Assembly: GCA_019448385.1 (NCBI GenBank)
Contig: JAGTXO010000004.1
Coordinates: forward strand, 868,001-932,000
DNA length: 64,000 nucleotides
From: Diacronema lutheri
Taxonomy: Eukaryota; Haptophyta; Pavlovophyceae; Pavlovales; Pavlovaceae
Reading direction: 5' to 3'
In this document: positions 30,701 through 40,084 of the stretch, piece after piece
Layout of the letters: each line of letters begins with the position of its first letter
Position numbering within the stretch: position 1 is the stretch's first letter
Translations under genes and position numbers: made by a program
Notes under the pieces: model-generated
Told to the model about the DNA's origin: nothing
What the model saw: the letters and a program-made list of their open reading frames with translations, nothing else
Databases searched by the model: none

Positions 30701-31256
30701 CGGCGTTAACTTCTTCGTCGTCCACTCGCACTTCGACAGTGCCGAGCTCAAGCGCGCCGCGCTGGCGGACTGGTGCGCGCGCCGCGAGGATTGCGGCGAG
30801 ACGGTCTGGCTCGACGTGCTCTCAGACGACGCGGGCATCACGCAGGACGAGCGGCTCGCACACATGCCGTTCCACCTCGCGCGTGCGCGCAAGCTGCTCG
30901 TCCTGTGCGGCCTCGACTTTGCGCGCTCCTTCGAGGCGGTCGCGCAGCTGTTCATATGGGTCGTGCTCGGTGGCTCGCTCGACGACGTCGAGCTCCTGCT
31001 CCTCGGCGGGCCGGAGTCAGCCGCGGGCGTGTACGCGTCGCTCGACGCGTTCCACGTCATGTGGGCGCAGCCAGCGCGTTGCTCGTGCAGCCAGGAGCGG
31101 CTGGTGCGCGTCGTCGAGCTCGCGTCCGTCGCAGGCTTCAACGAGGTCGTGCGCGCGTACCTGCGGTGCGTGCCGCAGCAAGCGGCAGCGATGCATGCAA
31201 CTTCCCGCGCAAATGAGCCAGCGATGGCCACGCTCCATGCACAGTCCAACGTGTGA
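27771..31256 (+). CDS. Nucleoside hydrolase - membrane - TIR-like multidomain protein
   Basis: 1161 residues if read as one frame. Module 1 (about 25-400) is an inosine-uridine-type nucleoside hydrolase: VTDPGPDPDDIKALLV at the metal-binding N-terminus, VVLISSLRDFADAI, FDMAGAQAVYDWCF, and a late Asp in VKPYDVIALMMAL where most members have His-Asp. Module 2 (about 505-760) has four to six hydrophobic segments (VLAVLAILLLLSFGG, AWLAVLVLGAALVTLVV and others). Module 3 (about 980-1110) resembles the TIR-like domains of algae: FFVVHSHFDSAELKRAAL, VWLDVLSDDAGI, ARKLLVLCGLDFARSF, LFIWVVLGG. Two genes, or an unseen intron, remain possible because long frames stay open in this DNA. Start chosen at 27771 because domain homology begins soon after. 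It converges with the gene at 31284. Confidence 0.7.
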   Translation: MASANEISVRRARRRSTSSQPLPRILLVTDPGPDPDDIKALLVLATLHRDGAVDFVGAVCNGGGQPASRAALARCLLDKLGVSDVPVAIGSAGTPYAAQPHEYALSGYDDVDLTRLMAAPELIPSAMLASEPGGLTVVLISSLRDFADAIVAHPQLVRRAVGAVSVMGGLERDERARFGWAADTSVNNGFDMAGAQAVYDWCFAKGVPLSVVSRHAVPLLPMSLARSFAERSTSEVLGYLAEAQFLGLEGLWQKLCEGELPARCSKQWYFETFCGVDAGEFARADYAQLGASAHIRKKLNGFVKPYDVIALMMALPHTRALVVPNARSDALSRDQSAYVEVRADDGRVVPHLLLLAPEHAPEQRHVVALLRETYHKMAFLTQAHVNQPGAGIQIDPRLMDARSSASSPAVSPKRPRKWPTLGSVHAASEPAAAATDSFSSAHHTNVRERGSPLPRADSGKGVAHSSQLARGGGADAAGPRLGDHVRHDARLVSQAALATRIDMALEAVRAVDARASAHVLAVLAILLLLSFGGAFWAFASRAPFWRVSLPLTLPTLDLALVIMALWLRDDHTHPRAIRATLVAATIEIGAKFCCALGLALASVSVHTVPDLSFRVGVADITRDAARAVAAWLAVLVLGAALVTLVVAALRYASPARRVARLWSSIRLSTSASAALLLTHELLCAEQRCDEVRPRAEKALLLASASVLLAIACPMYAPHARIRMRALLLWLVRGEGAETDTPLIALLGLREVQRDGRTKARSATEVMEAAGLAFQAVEMLDLAEALRAGDAEAGSAGPLASASGWELDPPVRNAHCHVASSGACAWLSRSAERACARACAWLMARAPTHSRRRIAPEMARLSTPASGGGTPPVGSGSAQVGSRVQSSARLPAHAQVLVDSVRESAEAAALHEFPPSLGNGRKPSRRNREERRSSWESLTRAPRSVPMHRRTAREQAVDLRQLRAARNARVRNTADTEGGVNFFVVHSHFDSAELKRAALADWCARREDCGETVWLDVLSDDAGITQDERLAHMPFHLARARKLLVLCGLDFARSFEAVAQLFIWVVLGGSLDDVELLLLGGPESAAGVYASLDAFHVMWAQPARCSCSQERLVRVVELASVAGFNEVVRAYLRCVPQQAAAMHATSRANEPAMATLHAQSNV

Positions 31257-31283
31257 CGCTGGCCGCGCATCAACCGCGGGAGA

Positions 31284-31844
31284 TCATATGCTGTGCCCTG
31301 AATCGGCGTACAGCTCGCGCAACAGAGCGTGGCCCCTCGCGCTCGTGCCCGCCGGAGCGAGTCGTGGAAGTATCATCGATTGTTGTGCCATGCGCCGGCG
31401 GCCGGTCGGCTCGATGAGCGTGCGTTGCCGGCACGCGCGGATCGTGCGCGTGCGCTCCTCGCGCTCGGCGCGCGCGTCTGCACTGCCGCGCGCATTGCTT
31501 CCGCCGTCGGGCGCAAACCTCGCTGGCACGGCCCGTCGCGCCTCGATGTCGAGCGCATGCATGACGTGGCTTGGGTCGGTACTCTGGGGAGAGAGCGCGG
31601 AGACCTCGAGCGCGCGCGAAAAATCCGCGAGTGTTGGCGCGTCCGACCCGTGTGCCGCGTAGGCGCGCATGAGCGCCGCCGCGTGCGCTCGGCTGCCAGC
31701 AAGTTGCTCGCGCTCAGCGGCCAAACGGCGCGCGTGGCCTTGCTTGCGCAGGAGTAGATGCGCGTCCGTGGCCGTCGCGAGGCGCGGCAGCCGCGGCGGC
31801 CCATCCAGCACCTCCGACGTCCTACGCGACATTGAAGGCGCCAT
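31284..31844 (-). CDS. Unknown protein, 186 residues
   Basis: Begins MAPSMSRRTSEVLDG and includes a helical, charged segment (LLLRKQGHARRLAAEREQL) and a motif-like stretch (DAPTLADFSRALEVSALSP, DPSHVMHALDIEARR). The composition is not that of an antisense shadow: it has regular Leu, Ser, His and Met. It is tail to tail with the nucleoside-hydrolase gene (27 bp apart) and head to head with NOL11 (77 bp). No family recognised. Confidence 0.5.
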   Translation of the reverse strand: MAPSMSRRTSEVLDGPPRLPRLATATDAHLLLRKQGHARRLAAEREQLAGSRAHAAALMRAYAAHGSDAPTLADFSRALEVSALSPQSTDPSHVMHALDIEARRAVPARFAPDGGSNARGSADARAEREERTRTIRACRQRTLIEPTGRRRMAQQSMILPRLAPAGTSARGHALLRELYADSGHSI

Positions 31845-31921
31845 GCTGTTTTGGAAAAAAACCGCCCTCGATTTCCCCTTCCGTGGTGCCACGGAGCGCG
31901 GCGACGTACATCCGCGAGCCG
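31845..31921. promoter_or_regulatory. Bidirectional promoter, unknown gene/NOL11
   Basis: 77 bp between divergent starts, with TGTTTTGGAAAAAAACC (31847-31863), another T-run/A-run core. The core sits only a few bases upstream of the - strand ATG, so that gene may really start at the next Met (31832). Confidence 0.5.
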
Positions 31922-34081
31922 ATGCTCGCCGCGCCCGCGCTGCTGTGCCGGCCGAGCGGGCGGGTGCTCGGCGCGGCGCCGGGCACAGCACCGACCGACG
32001 TGGTGCTCACGATTGCGTCGCGTGGCGTCTTCGTTCACGACGCGCTCGCGCAGACCTGCCGATGCAACTGGGCCGTGAGCCCGGGCACCGAGCTGAGCGG
32101 CGCGGCCGTCGTGCACGCGCACGCTCGTCGGTACACCGTCGTCGTCGACGGGTCGTCGCTCTGCGGCTGGCACGAGGATGACCGTGAGTTTGGAACAGCG
32201 CGCATTCGCCTCGCCGCCCCGATCCACGCCATTCTCCGCCTTGGCCCGCATGCGACTGCGGCCGTGCACCACGACGGTGCGGTTACCGTCGTCGACGCGA
32301 CGCTCGCACAGCGCGCGCCCACGCTCGCGCTCGCGACGGGCGGCGTAAGCGGCGGCGGCGCGATGAATGCGCACGCGCGCTGCATCTGGGCCGGCGTTGC
32401 TGACGTCGACGACGCCGCTGATGCGCCCAACCCGGCGCGCCACGCCGGCGGCGAGCTCCTCGTGTTGCTCGTGGAGGCGAACGGCGCGGCCGAGCCAGCG
32501 GGCGGCGCAGCGCGCGGCGCGCGCGCCGGGCGCGGCGAGGCGCGCGCATCCACGCCGGCGCGCATCAGTGCGGGCACGTCGCCGTCGCTCAGGCTGCACG
32601 TGCTGCGCGTGTCGCGCGCAGCGGCGCCCGTGAGCGCCGCCGGTGCGGGCGCGGGAGCCGGCCAGCACCGCGCCGGCTCGGACGAGGTGGAGCTCGACGA
32701 GACGGGCGACTCGTGCGAGCCGGTGGCGCTGCCGTCGCTCGAGCGGCTCACACCCGATGGCGGCATCCCGCTGTGCATCGACGCGGGCGGAGTGCCGCGC
32801 TCGCTCGAGTCAGCCGCCGCGTCGCTGACCGTTTCGACCGTTTCGCCCGGCTCACCCGTCGCCGAGCGCGCGCTCGCGCTGGTGCTCTGCTGGCGCGGCG
32901 GCGACACATCGGTTGTGGCGGTCGACGTGGCCGCCTCGCACATTCGCCCATTCGCCGACGGCGCGTGGGCACGGCCGCGGGGCGTGGGCGTGGGCGTGGG
33001 CGCGGGGCATGACGCGGCCGATGGCAATGGCGAAGGCGAAGGCGCGGATTGGTCGCCGACGCTCGCCCTTCCCCTCACAGCGCCGTATTTTGCGCTCGTG
33101 CGCGCTTGCGCGCGCGCGCGCGGCGAGGGCAGCGATGATAACGATGGTGCTGCGCTGCCCGTCGGCGTCGGCGTCGGCGGCGTCGGCGTGACGGCGACCG
33201 TGGCCGTGGCGGCGGCGGCGGCGCGCTCGCTGCGCGTGGTCGTCTTTGAAAATCGGTGCGGCACTGCGCAGGGCGAGGCGTGGGTGGACCTTCCCGCCGC
33301 GGCGGGCGCGGCTGGTGCGCGTGGCGAGGACACGCAGGCGACCAAGCGACGGCGAGGCGGAGGAGGCGGGGTGGCGAACGGCCCGCACGTGCTCGACGCG
33401 GGCGTTGGAGTCGTTGAAGGCGCTCGCGCGTCCGCGCCTGTGTGCGCGTGCCTCACGCAGGACGGGCGGCGGCTCGCGCTCTGCTGCGCCGAGATTGTGC
33501 TTACGCTGCCTGTCAGCACGCCGCGTCTCTCGCTCGCGCGCGTGCTGCGCGCAGCACCGCTGCGCGCGCTGCGTGATGACGCGAGCGCGAGGCAGCAGCT
33601 GGGCGCAGCTCATGCCGCGAGCCGCAGTGCGGGGACGGGCGCGAGCGCGGGCGGCCTCGCGCGAGGCTGGCCGTGCGTGCAGCTGCTGCTCTCGTCCGCC
33701 GACTTGCTCGACTCGCTGAGCGTCCCCACCGCCGTGCCAGCCGCGTCGGTTGGTGCGTGGGTCGACGCGCTTCGCGCGAGCGCGGCGCTCGAGGCCGCGG
33801 CCGTGTCGCGCGCGCTCGCGGCGTTGGACGAGCTCGCCGCGCGCGCCGGCGACGCTGGTGACGGTTTCGATGGCGGCGCGCGCGGCGTCCCTTCGCCGAA
33901 TCTTCGCGAAATCGATGCGGCGCTGTGCGCGGCGCTCGGCGGCGGCGCGACGAACGGGCGCGCGGCCGGCACGCGTGGCGCACGGTGCGCGCGCGCGCGC
34001 GCGCCCGCACGATGTCGCGCGCCCGCGCGCTTCTGCCTGCCTCTGGGCGGGCACGAGACGAGCGGTAGTGGTTGGAATTTG

Positions 34082-34113
<32 letters not shown>

Positions 34114-35623
34114 TGTGTATGTTGTGTGGGTGTGTGGGTGTGTGGGTGTGGTGTGTATGTTGTGGTGTGTGTTCGTGCGTGTGTGCTGTGTGTGGTGTAT
34201 TCGTGCGTGTGTTGGTCTGTGTTGCGCGGGCGGAGACTAACGCCACCCTTTCGCCGTTTGTGCCCCCCCTGCCCCCGCCTCACCGCCCGCCCGCAGCGCG
34301 CGGAGCGCCACGGGCGAGGCGACGTTGGCCGCGCCGAAATTGCACCCGCTCGCCGCCCTCTCGAGCCACGGAACGCACCAGTTGCTCGGCGCGGCGTGTG
34401 AGGCGCACGCAGGCAGCGCGCTGCTGCGCGCGCTTGTGCGCCTCCTCCTGCCGCGTGTGGCGGTCAGCGCGCCCGCCCTACCCCAACTACTCCCGTCGTT
34501 AATCGGACCCATCGCGACGCGCGCCGAGCCCGCCGAGCCCGCCGTCGCCGAGCGCGCCGAGCCCGCCGTTGACGCGTCGGTGATGAACGTGATGAACGTC
34601 TACCTCACCTACGCCGCCGAGATCCCGGAGGAGGCGCTTATTGTCGCCCTCCGCTGGCTGCTTCCGCGCGCGCGCGCCGAGCGGATCGCGAACGGTGCGG
34701 GCTCGGACGCGGCCGGCGCCGACGATGCCGGCGAGGCGGGGACGAACGACCGGACCGTCGACGGCGCGCCGGCCGCGGACGACGCGCGCGGCGACGGGGA
34801 GCCGCGCGAGGCGCGCGTCGAGGGGGCGGCACCTGCGCGGCCAGGCGGCGGCGCTGGCGCGCACCCGCGCGCCGCGCCGTCTCGCGCGTGCGCGCTGCTC
34901 GGGCGCGTCTGCGCGTGCCCCAAGTCTGACGAGCTGCTTCTTCCCGCGCTCTCGACGCTGCGCGCTGACGAGGCGACGGAGCTGCTCGCGCAGCTGACGT
35001 GTACGCGCGCGGCGGCGTGCGGCGCGCGCGCGGCCCGCGCGCGCGAGCCGCGTGTGCCTTCGCGTTGGTGCGAGTGAACTCACTTTGCATGCGGGGCAGA
35101 AGATGGGGGATAGGGGGGGAGGGGGGGGGGGGGGGGGGGGGAGGGGCGGCTGGGTGCGAGATGGGTGCGCGCTGGCGGCGAGTGGTGGGGTCCTGATGTA
35201 CCGACGCCACGCACCTCGCTCCCCGCCCCTTGCCCGCTGCGCGCAGTGATCATACGGACGCATGCGGCCAAGTGGACAACCGACTCGCACGCCCAGTCGC
35301 ACCCGGCCGACGCAGACTTTGAACGCGCGCACGACGCCGCGCCGGCCGCGCCGGCGCGCCGCGGCGGCCGGCCGCGCCCGAGTCTCTGGCAGGCCGTCGA
35401 CTGGGCGTGCGCCCTTGTCGATGCGCACCTTGTCTCGTTCGCGATCCACCCGGACGCGCGAGTGCACGTGCGCGCGCTCGCGGCGCTCGTCGGTCGGCAC
35501 GTGCGGCTGAATCGCGCGGTCCAGCGGCTGCACGGGTACCTGGCGCAGCTGCTGCGCAGCGCGGCGGCGCCAAGCGTGGCGACCGCCGTGCCCGAGTACA
35601 GCGTCGAGGTGGTGCGCTGGTAG
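31922..35623 (+). CDS. NOL11: NOL11-like small-subunit processome protein
   Basis: Three exons with exact phase: 31922-33984, 34297-35000 and 35247-35623, giving 1047 residues. The N-terminal half reads as a beta-propeller of the NOL11/Utp8 type (LTIASRGVFVHDALAQTCRC, SGAAVVHAHARRYTVVVDG). The C-terminal half is helical and ends LWQAVDWACALVDAHLVSF, then VPEYSVEVVRW at the stop, which matches the C-terminus of NOL11. NOL11 is a t-UTP subunit needed for rDNA transcription and early pre-rRNA processing in the nucleolus. A basic patch (TKRRRGGGGG) may target the nucleus. Internal low-complexity Gly/Val/Ala loops lengthen it compared with animal NOL11 (about 720 residues). Confidence rests on the C-terminal match. 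Confidence 0.65.
34083..34230 (+). repeat. GT microsatellite in NOL11 intron 1
   Basis: About 150 bp of imperfect (GT)n and GTGTGTATGTTGTGTGGG-type variants, all inside the 312-bp first intron (33985-34296). The acceptor CCGCCCGCAG follows a C-rich tract. Confidence 0.9.
35121..35141 (+). repeat. G21 homopolymer in NOL11 intron 2
   Basis: A run of 21 G, preceded by shorter G runs (AGATGGGGGATAGGGGGGGA), in the 246-bp intron 35001-35246. The RNA could form G-quadruplexes. Confidence 0.9.
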
Positions 35624-35795
35624 GGGGATCGCGGTGGGCTGCGCTGCGCATTCGGCGCCGCCTCCCGCGTTGCTGGCAGTTGTCACTGTCCGTATGAAGT
35701 CACGTGAGTCCGTGAGCTGTCACGATCATGTCACACCGTCACCTCCGACCTTTCTTCGAAGTCACGCCGACGCCCGGCCGACGCCGACGGGCCGA

Positions 35796-36566
35796 ATGTC
35801 AAGCGAATCGACCCTGCGCGCGACGCTGGCCGTGGCGGCAGGGGCCGTAGGTGTTGTGCTCTACCTGAGCAAGCAGCAGCTTGACCTCGTGAAAACGCTC
35901 ACCACGCAGCCACAGCACGAGAGCGCGCGCGCCCCCACGGCCGCGGCGCCCTGCTCCGATGTCGTCTACGTGCGCGCGCGCAGCCTCGAGCGCGAGCTGA
36001 TGGCCGTCAACGAGCGGCTGATGGATACGGAGGCTGAGCTCATCGCGTGCCAGCGCGAACTCGTCGTTTGCCAATGCGAGCTCGAGCGCGTGCGCGAAAG
36101 CGAGCGGAACGTCGCGTCCGAGCTGCGCCAATCGCAGTCGGCGGCGCACCACTCGGAGCGCGCGCTGCGTCGCGAGCTGCGGCAGTCGCAGCTCGCAATG
36201 TCGCAGCTCGAGAGCAAGGACGCGGAGATTGGCGAGGCGGCGCACTTCTTCAAGGCTATCGAGGCTGAGACGATGAAGATTGAGAAGAAGATCGCCGCTC
36301 AGCAGGGCGAGCACCGCGCGGCGCTCGAGGCGGAGCGCGCAAAGAGCGCGCAGCTCGGCGAGGAGCTTGTGCACGAGCGCAGGCGCGCAGACGACCTAGA
36401 GGAGCGCGTGCTCCGGCTCGAAGGGCGCGGTTCGATCAGCACACCTGGCGAGGCTGCCCACGGCGGCACGCCCGTCACCAACGGCGCGCATCCTGCAGCT
36501 GTGCAGCAGCCCCGAGTGACGGGCGCGCTACAGCGAACGACGCTGTTCGCGATGGGCGCCGCGTGA
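35796..36566 (+). CDS. Membrane-anchored coiled-coil protein
   Basis: 256 residues. One N-terminal membrane segment (TLAVAAGAVGVVLYLSKQQ, residues about 9-27), then an uninterrupted heptad-type coiled coil (about 65-215, with ELMAVNERLMDTEAELIACQ and ELRQSQLAMSQLESKDAEI) and a short unstructured tail. Likely an organelle-membrane tether or scaffold; no specific family recognised. Same direction as NOL11, 172 bp downstream, and convergent with LIG4. The ATG at 35796 is the first in frame after an in-frame non-coding stretch. Confidence 0.65.
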   Translation: MSSESTLRATLAVAAGAVGVVLYLSKQQLDLVKTLTTQPQHESARAPTAAAPCSDVVYVRARSLERELMAVNERLMDTEAELIACQRELVVCQCELERVRESERNVASELRQSQSAAHHSERALRRELRQSQLAMSQLESKDAEIGEAAHFFKAIEAETMKIEKKIAAQQGEHRAALEAERAKSAQLGEELVHERRRADDLEERVLRLEGRGSISTPGEAAHGGTPVTNGAHPAAVQQPRVTGALQRTTLFAMGAA

Positions 36567-36694
36567 CGAGCTGCAAAATGCGCACGCACTCCTGCAATGT
36601 CGGGGTTGGCGTCGCAGAACAACAACGGAGGGGAGCGGACAAGAGAAACTCGGTAGGTTTGGAGCGGGTAGGCTCCGTGTGCCCACCTCACCTT

Positions 36695-39600
36695 TTACAA
36701 CGCAGCGCCGTGGGCCAGATGGGCTGCCGGCAGAAACGGCGGGAGCACGCCTGGCCTGTGCGCCGCGGCTTGATCGGGTGCGGGCGCCGCGGCCGGACCT
36801 CGTCCATCGCCATTCGACCAGACGAAGGCCTCGGCGTAGCGCGCCGCCCAGTTCTCGCGCGTGCAGTCGGGCACGTCGTCGCCATCGAAGAGCCGGAAAT
36901 CAACAAAGACCCACGGCGGGTGGGACGCAAAGCGCTCACGCCACATGACGAAACGGATGAGCCACGTCCGCTTCCGATCGGTCGCCGTCGTCGCGCCGCG
37001 CGCGTCGTCGGCCTTCGGCCGCGAGTCGATGAGCACGTGCGTGACGCGCGCGCGCGCCTCGTCCGGACCGCGCAGGATCGTCCGTTCGACGTTCGCGCCG
37101 GTGGTCAAATCGAGGACGCTCGCGCCGAGCGCGCGCAGCTGCGCGCCGAGCCGGTTGCGCAGCTTGGAGCTGAGCGTGACGGGGTCGAGCAGCACCGTGC
37201 AGCTCGCGAACGCACCGACACGCAGTCCGTCCGCGCATTCGGCGGGCGTGCCGTCATCTCGCGTGGCGGGCTCGCCATGCGCGCACGCGGCAGGTGCGCC
37301 GCGCCGCCGCCTCAGCGCCTCAACCGATGCCTCAACCGATGCCCCAACCGACGCCTCGTCGGCCGCCGCAAGGGCGAATGTGAGCGCCTCGCCGCGGACG
37401 CGCGCGCGCGCGCCCGAGTGCGCGAGCGTAGCGCGCCGCGCGAACGCGCCGCGCGGCAATGTCGACGGTTGGCTCGAAGGTGGCCGGCGTGGCGATGTCG
37501 ACGGGCGGCTCGAAGGCGGCCGGCGCGGCGATGTCGACGGTTGTAGGCTCGAAGTTGGCGCGAGCGAGATGGGCGCCGGGGTCGATGCGGGCGTCGGCTG
37601 CACGCGCGCGGACGAGCTCGGCGTGCCAGCGTCCACGGCAGCCGCCGAATCGGGCGTGGACACAGGCGAGTGCCCATACTGTGCGCACGGCGCGATGCGC
37701 GCGCGCTCGGCAAACGCCGCGTCCGACCGCCGCAGGAGGTCGAGCGCGCCGTCGATATCGCGCGGGCGCGCGCTCGCGCCATTCGTTGCGCTCGTCGCGT
37801 CCGTCGCGCGCACGTCGTCCGCGTCGGCGCCGTCTTCCGCGCGCGGCGCGCGCCCAGCGGCGTCGAATTGTTCTTCCGGGCGCGAGGCGAGGAAAATCTC
37901 ACGCAGCTGCGCGAGAGTGTGGGCGTCGGACGGCGCGCCGCCCGGCGCCCAGCGCAAGCGCACGATGCGCGGGAAGCGCATGTAGTAGCCGGTGGCGCGC
38001 GCCGACTCGCCCTCCCAGCTCGCGTCGCCCCAGAGCGGCGCGCCACTGGGCCCGCGCGACGCGCGCGTGAAGGGCAGGAACTCGGAGGCCATCACGTCGG
38101 CGAGGATGCCGTCGCGCCAGTCGCGCACGAGCCGCGCGGGCCGGCGCCTCGACCAGCCGTCGCCCGCGCACCAGTCGGGCAACGCGTCCGCCGCGTCGAC
38201 GGTCTCGACGTCCGCGTTTGAAAAGTGGGCGCTCACGCGCGCAACCTCATCGTCGTTGAGCCCGATGCCCGTGTCGCACGCCCTGTGGAAGAAGACGTCG
38301 CCGTTGGCGTCGACGACGCGCGCGCCGAGCGCGAGCTTGGAGAACGAGCGCGTGTGCCGCCCTTCCCCGTGGCAAGCGCCGAGCACGAGCAGCTGCAGCT
38401 CGTCGCACACGCCGCCCACGTAGCACGGCTTCAGCTTGACCCATTGCCGGTCGTAATAGGTTGCGTCCAGGTCCTTGACGACGAGACCCTCGTCGCCGCG
38501 CACGATCGCGCGCGCCAGCGCCAGCCGAATCGGGCACTCGCGCGGCGGCACTTCGTTGTGTGCGCCGTCCAGCGGCGCGTGCGCGGCGGGCTCCGGCGGT
38601 TCGAGCCTTCGGCCGAGCGCGTCGCGGCCGGCGGACGACCAGCGCGCGTGCGTGGCGCGCGACAGCTCCACCCACTGCGGGATGTGCGCGACGAGGCGCT
38701 CGAGCATGTGCCGGCGCTCGCGCAGCGGCCTGTCGACGAGCAGCTCGCCGTCCGCCATCAGCAGGTCGAAGAGCACGACGCAGTGGTGGCGGCCGCCCTC
38801 CACCTCGCGCTCGTTCACCGCGTCGCCACGCGGCAGCAGCCCGACAGAGCCGAAACGTTCGACCTGGCCGCCTCGGACGACGACCACCTCGCAATCGAAG
38901 ATGCACGAGCGCGCGCTGCCATTCGTCGCCGGCTGCGGCGCGAGCGCCTCGCGCAGCTTGGCTACGACGCGCGAGAAGTAGACGGCGTGGTCGCCGAGGG
39001 GCCGCGAGAACGCGCGGCCGGAATGGGTGAACGCGCGCGCGCCGCCGTCGGCGAACATGTGCACCTGCAGCCGCCAGCCATCAATCTTGGTCTCGATGAG
39101 CACGTCGCCGCGGAACGTGCCACCTTGTGCGAGCGTCGCCCACACGTGCAGAGGCGTGCACGCGCGCGCGGGCTGCGCCGTCTGGAGAAAGAGGCCAAGA
39201 CGGTCGCTCGCATCGGCCGCCGCGCCGCCGATTGCGTTGAAGCAGAGCTGGCGGAAGGGAATGGTGCGGCTGTACAGGCCTGCCTGAAACGTCTCGAGCA
39301 ACACCTTGAATGGGCGCTGCCCGTTCCACGGCGACTTGAGCACGCAGCGCGTGAGGACGAGCGCCTCGTCGGGCGATGGGTGCGCGTGCGCAAAGAGCGC
39401 GAGGAACGCGACGCGGCGCTCGTGCGGTGTGCAGCACGGCGCGGCGAGCGTGTCGAGGTGCGCGTTGACCAGGCCGATCGTCAAATTTGACCTTGACCGC
39501 GCGCCGGCCGCCGGCCGCGCCGCGAAGAAGTCGCGCACGCGCAGCGGGAGCGGGCGCGCGTTGGAGTGATGCGCTGCGTCGCACATCATATGGGCCGCGG

Positions 39601-39955
39601 CGGTGCCATTGATCGCGAGCGCCTTGACAAAGGTGAAGAGAAAGACGCTCTCCTTGATCGCGTAGGATCGCTCCGTGTCCAGCGCCGGGCATGCCAGCCG
39701 GAGCAGCGCATGTATGGAGCACGGCCCCTTTCGCGCGAAGCTGCAGCGCCGCTCGAGCTTGCTCCAAAACGCCACGCACTGCCTGCCCCACGCGACCCAG
39801 GCGTCCCTAACCGCCTTTATGCAGTCCGGCTTGGCGCGAGCCTTCGCTACGCCGAGCTCGCGGTCGAGCGCGAGCAGCAGCCTGACCAGGCTGGTGAACA
39901 AGAGGTCACTGAGTGGTACCTTTGGCATGTGATTTGCCATCGCGACAGGCTCCAT
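36695..39955 (-). CDS. LIG4: ATP-dependent DNA ligase IV-like
   Basis: 1086 residues, one exon. Seals double-strand breaks in non-homologous end joining. The ligase motifs are all visible: the nucleotidyl Lys in LIETKIDGWRLQVHMF (about residue 288), CIFDCEVVVV, FDLLMADGELL, EGLVVKDLDATYYD and QWVKLKPCYVGGVCDELQLL, the last typical of ligase IV. An N-terminal helical DNA-binding domain precedes them. After the OB-fold (FHRACDTGIGLNDDEV) comes a Pro/Ser linker with a tandem PSTSPRRPPSS repeat, then one BRCT-like domain (about 930-1050, HVLIDSRPKADD, WVFVDFRLFDG). Animal ligase IV has two BRCT domains flanking the XRCC4-binding region; only one is clear here. Confidence 0.8.
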   Translation of the reverse strand: MEPVAMANHMPKVPLSDLLFTSLVRLLLALDRELGVAKARAKPDCIKAVRDAWVAWGRQCVAFWSKLERRCSFARKGPCSIHALLRLACPALDTERSYAIKESVFLFTFVKALAINGTAAAHMMCDAAHHSNARPLPLRVRDFFAARPAAGARSRSNLTIGLVNAHLDTLAAPCCTPHERRVAFLALFAHAHPSPDEALVLTRCVLKSPWNGQRPFKVLLETFQAGLYSRTIPFRQLCFNAIGGAAADASDRLGLFLQTAQPARACTPLHVWATLAQGGTFRGDVLIETKIDGWRLQVHMFADGGARAFTHSGRAFSRPLGDHAVYFSRVVAKLREALAPQPATNGSARSCIFDCEVVVVRGGQVERFGSVGLLPRGDAVNEREVEGGRHHCVVLFDLLMADGELLVDRPLRERRHMLERLVAHIPQWVELSRATHARWSSAGRDALGRRLEPPEPAAHAPLDGAHNEVPPRECPIRLALARAIVRGDEGLVVKDLDATYYDRQWVKLKPCYVGGVCDELQLLVLGACHGEGRHTRSFSKLALGARVVDANGDVFFHRACDTGIGLNDDEVARVSAHFSNADVETVDAADALPDWCAGDGWSRRRPARLVRDWRDGILADVMASEFLPFTRASRGPSGAPLWGDASWEGESARATGYYMRFPRIVRLRWAPGGAPSDAHTLAQLREIFLASRPEEQFDAAGRAPRAEDGADADDVRATDATSATNGASARPRDIDGALDLLRRSDAAFAERARIAPCAQYGHSPVSTPDSAAAVDAGTPSSSARVQPTPASTPAPISLAPTSSLQPSTSPRRPPSSRPSTSPRRPPSSQPSTLPRGAFARRATLAHSGARARVRGEALTFALAAADEASVGASVEASVEALRRRRGAPAACAHGEPATRDDGTPAECADGLRVGAFASCTVLLDPVTLSSKLRNRLGAQLRALGASVLDLTTGANVERTILRGPDEARARVTHVLIDSRPKADDARGATTATDRKRTWLIRFVMWRERFASHPPWVFVDFRLFDGDDVPDCTRENWAARYAEAFVWSNGDGRGPAAAPAPDQAAAHRPGVLPPFLPAAHLAHGAAL
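37440..37560 (-). repeat. Coding minisatellite in the LIG4 linker
   Basis: About 2.5 imperfect units of roughly 48 bp encoding PSTSPRRPPSS[R/Q] between the catalytic core and the BRCT domain. On the + strand the repeated core is ATGTCGACGGNTGGCTCGAAG-like. Confidence 0.75.
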
Positions 39956-40084
39956 GATGCAGTTCCACTTTCCATCATTCTCGTTTCTGGTTTCTCAACA
40001 GTCGCTCCACCTCGTTGTATGAACATTACGAACTCGCGAAACTTCGATAATATATTACTGTACGGTGAGTGCACCCCCTGAGCC
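39956..40084. promoter_or_regulatory. Bidirectional intergenic region, LIG4/polycystin
   Basis: 129 bp between divergent starts. It has an AT-rich core (CGATAATATATTACTG, about 40048-40063) instead of the T-run/A-run seen at other divergent pairs. Confidence 0.45.

Noticed and set aside
34083-34230. Coding sequence through the GT repeat (a Val/Cys run)
   Set aside because: A phase-consistent intron (33985-34296) removes it and joins two NOL11-like segments.
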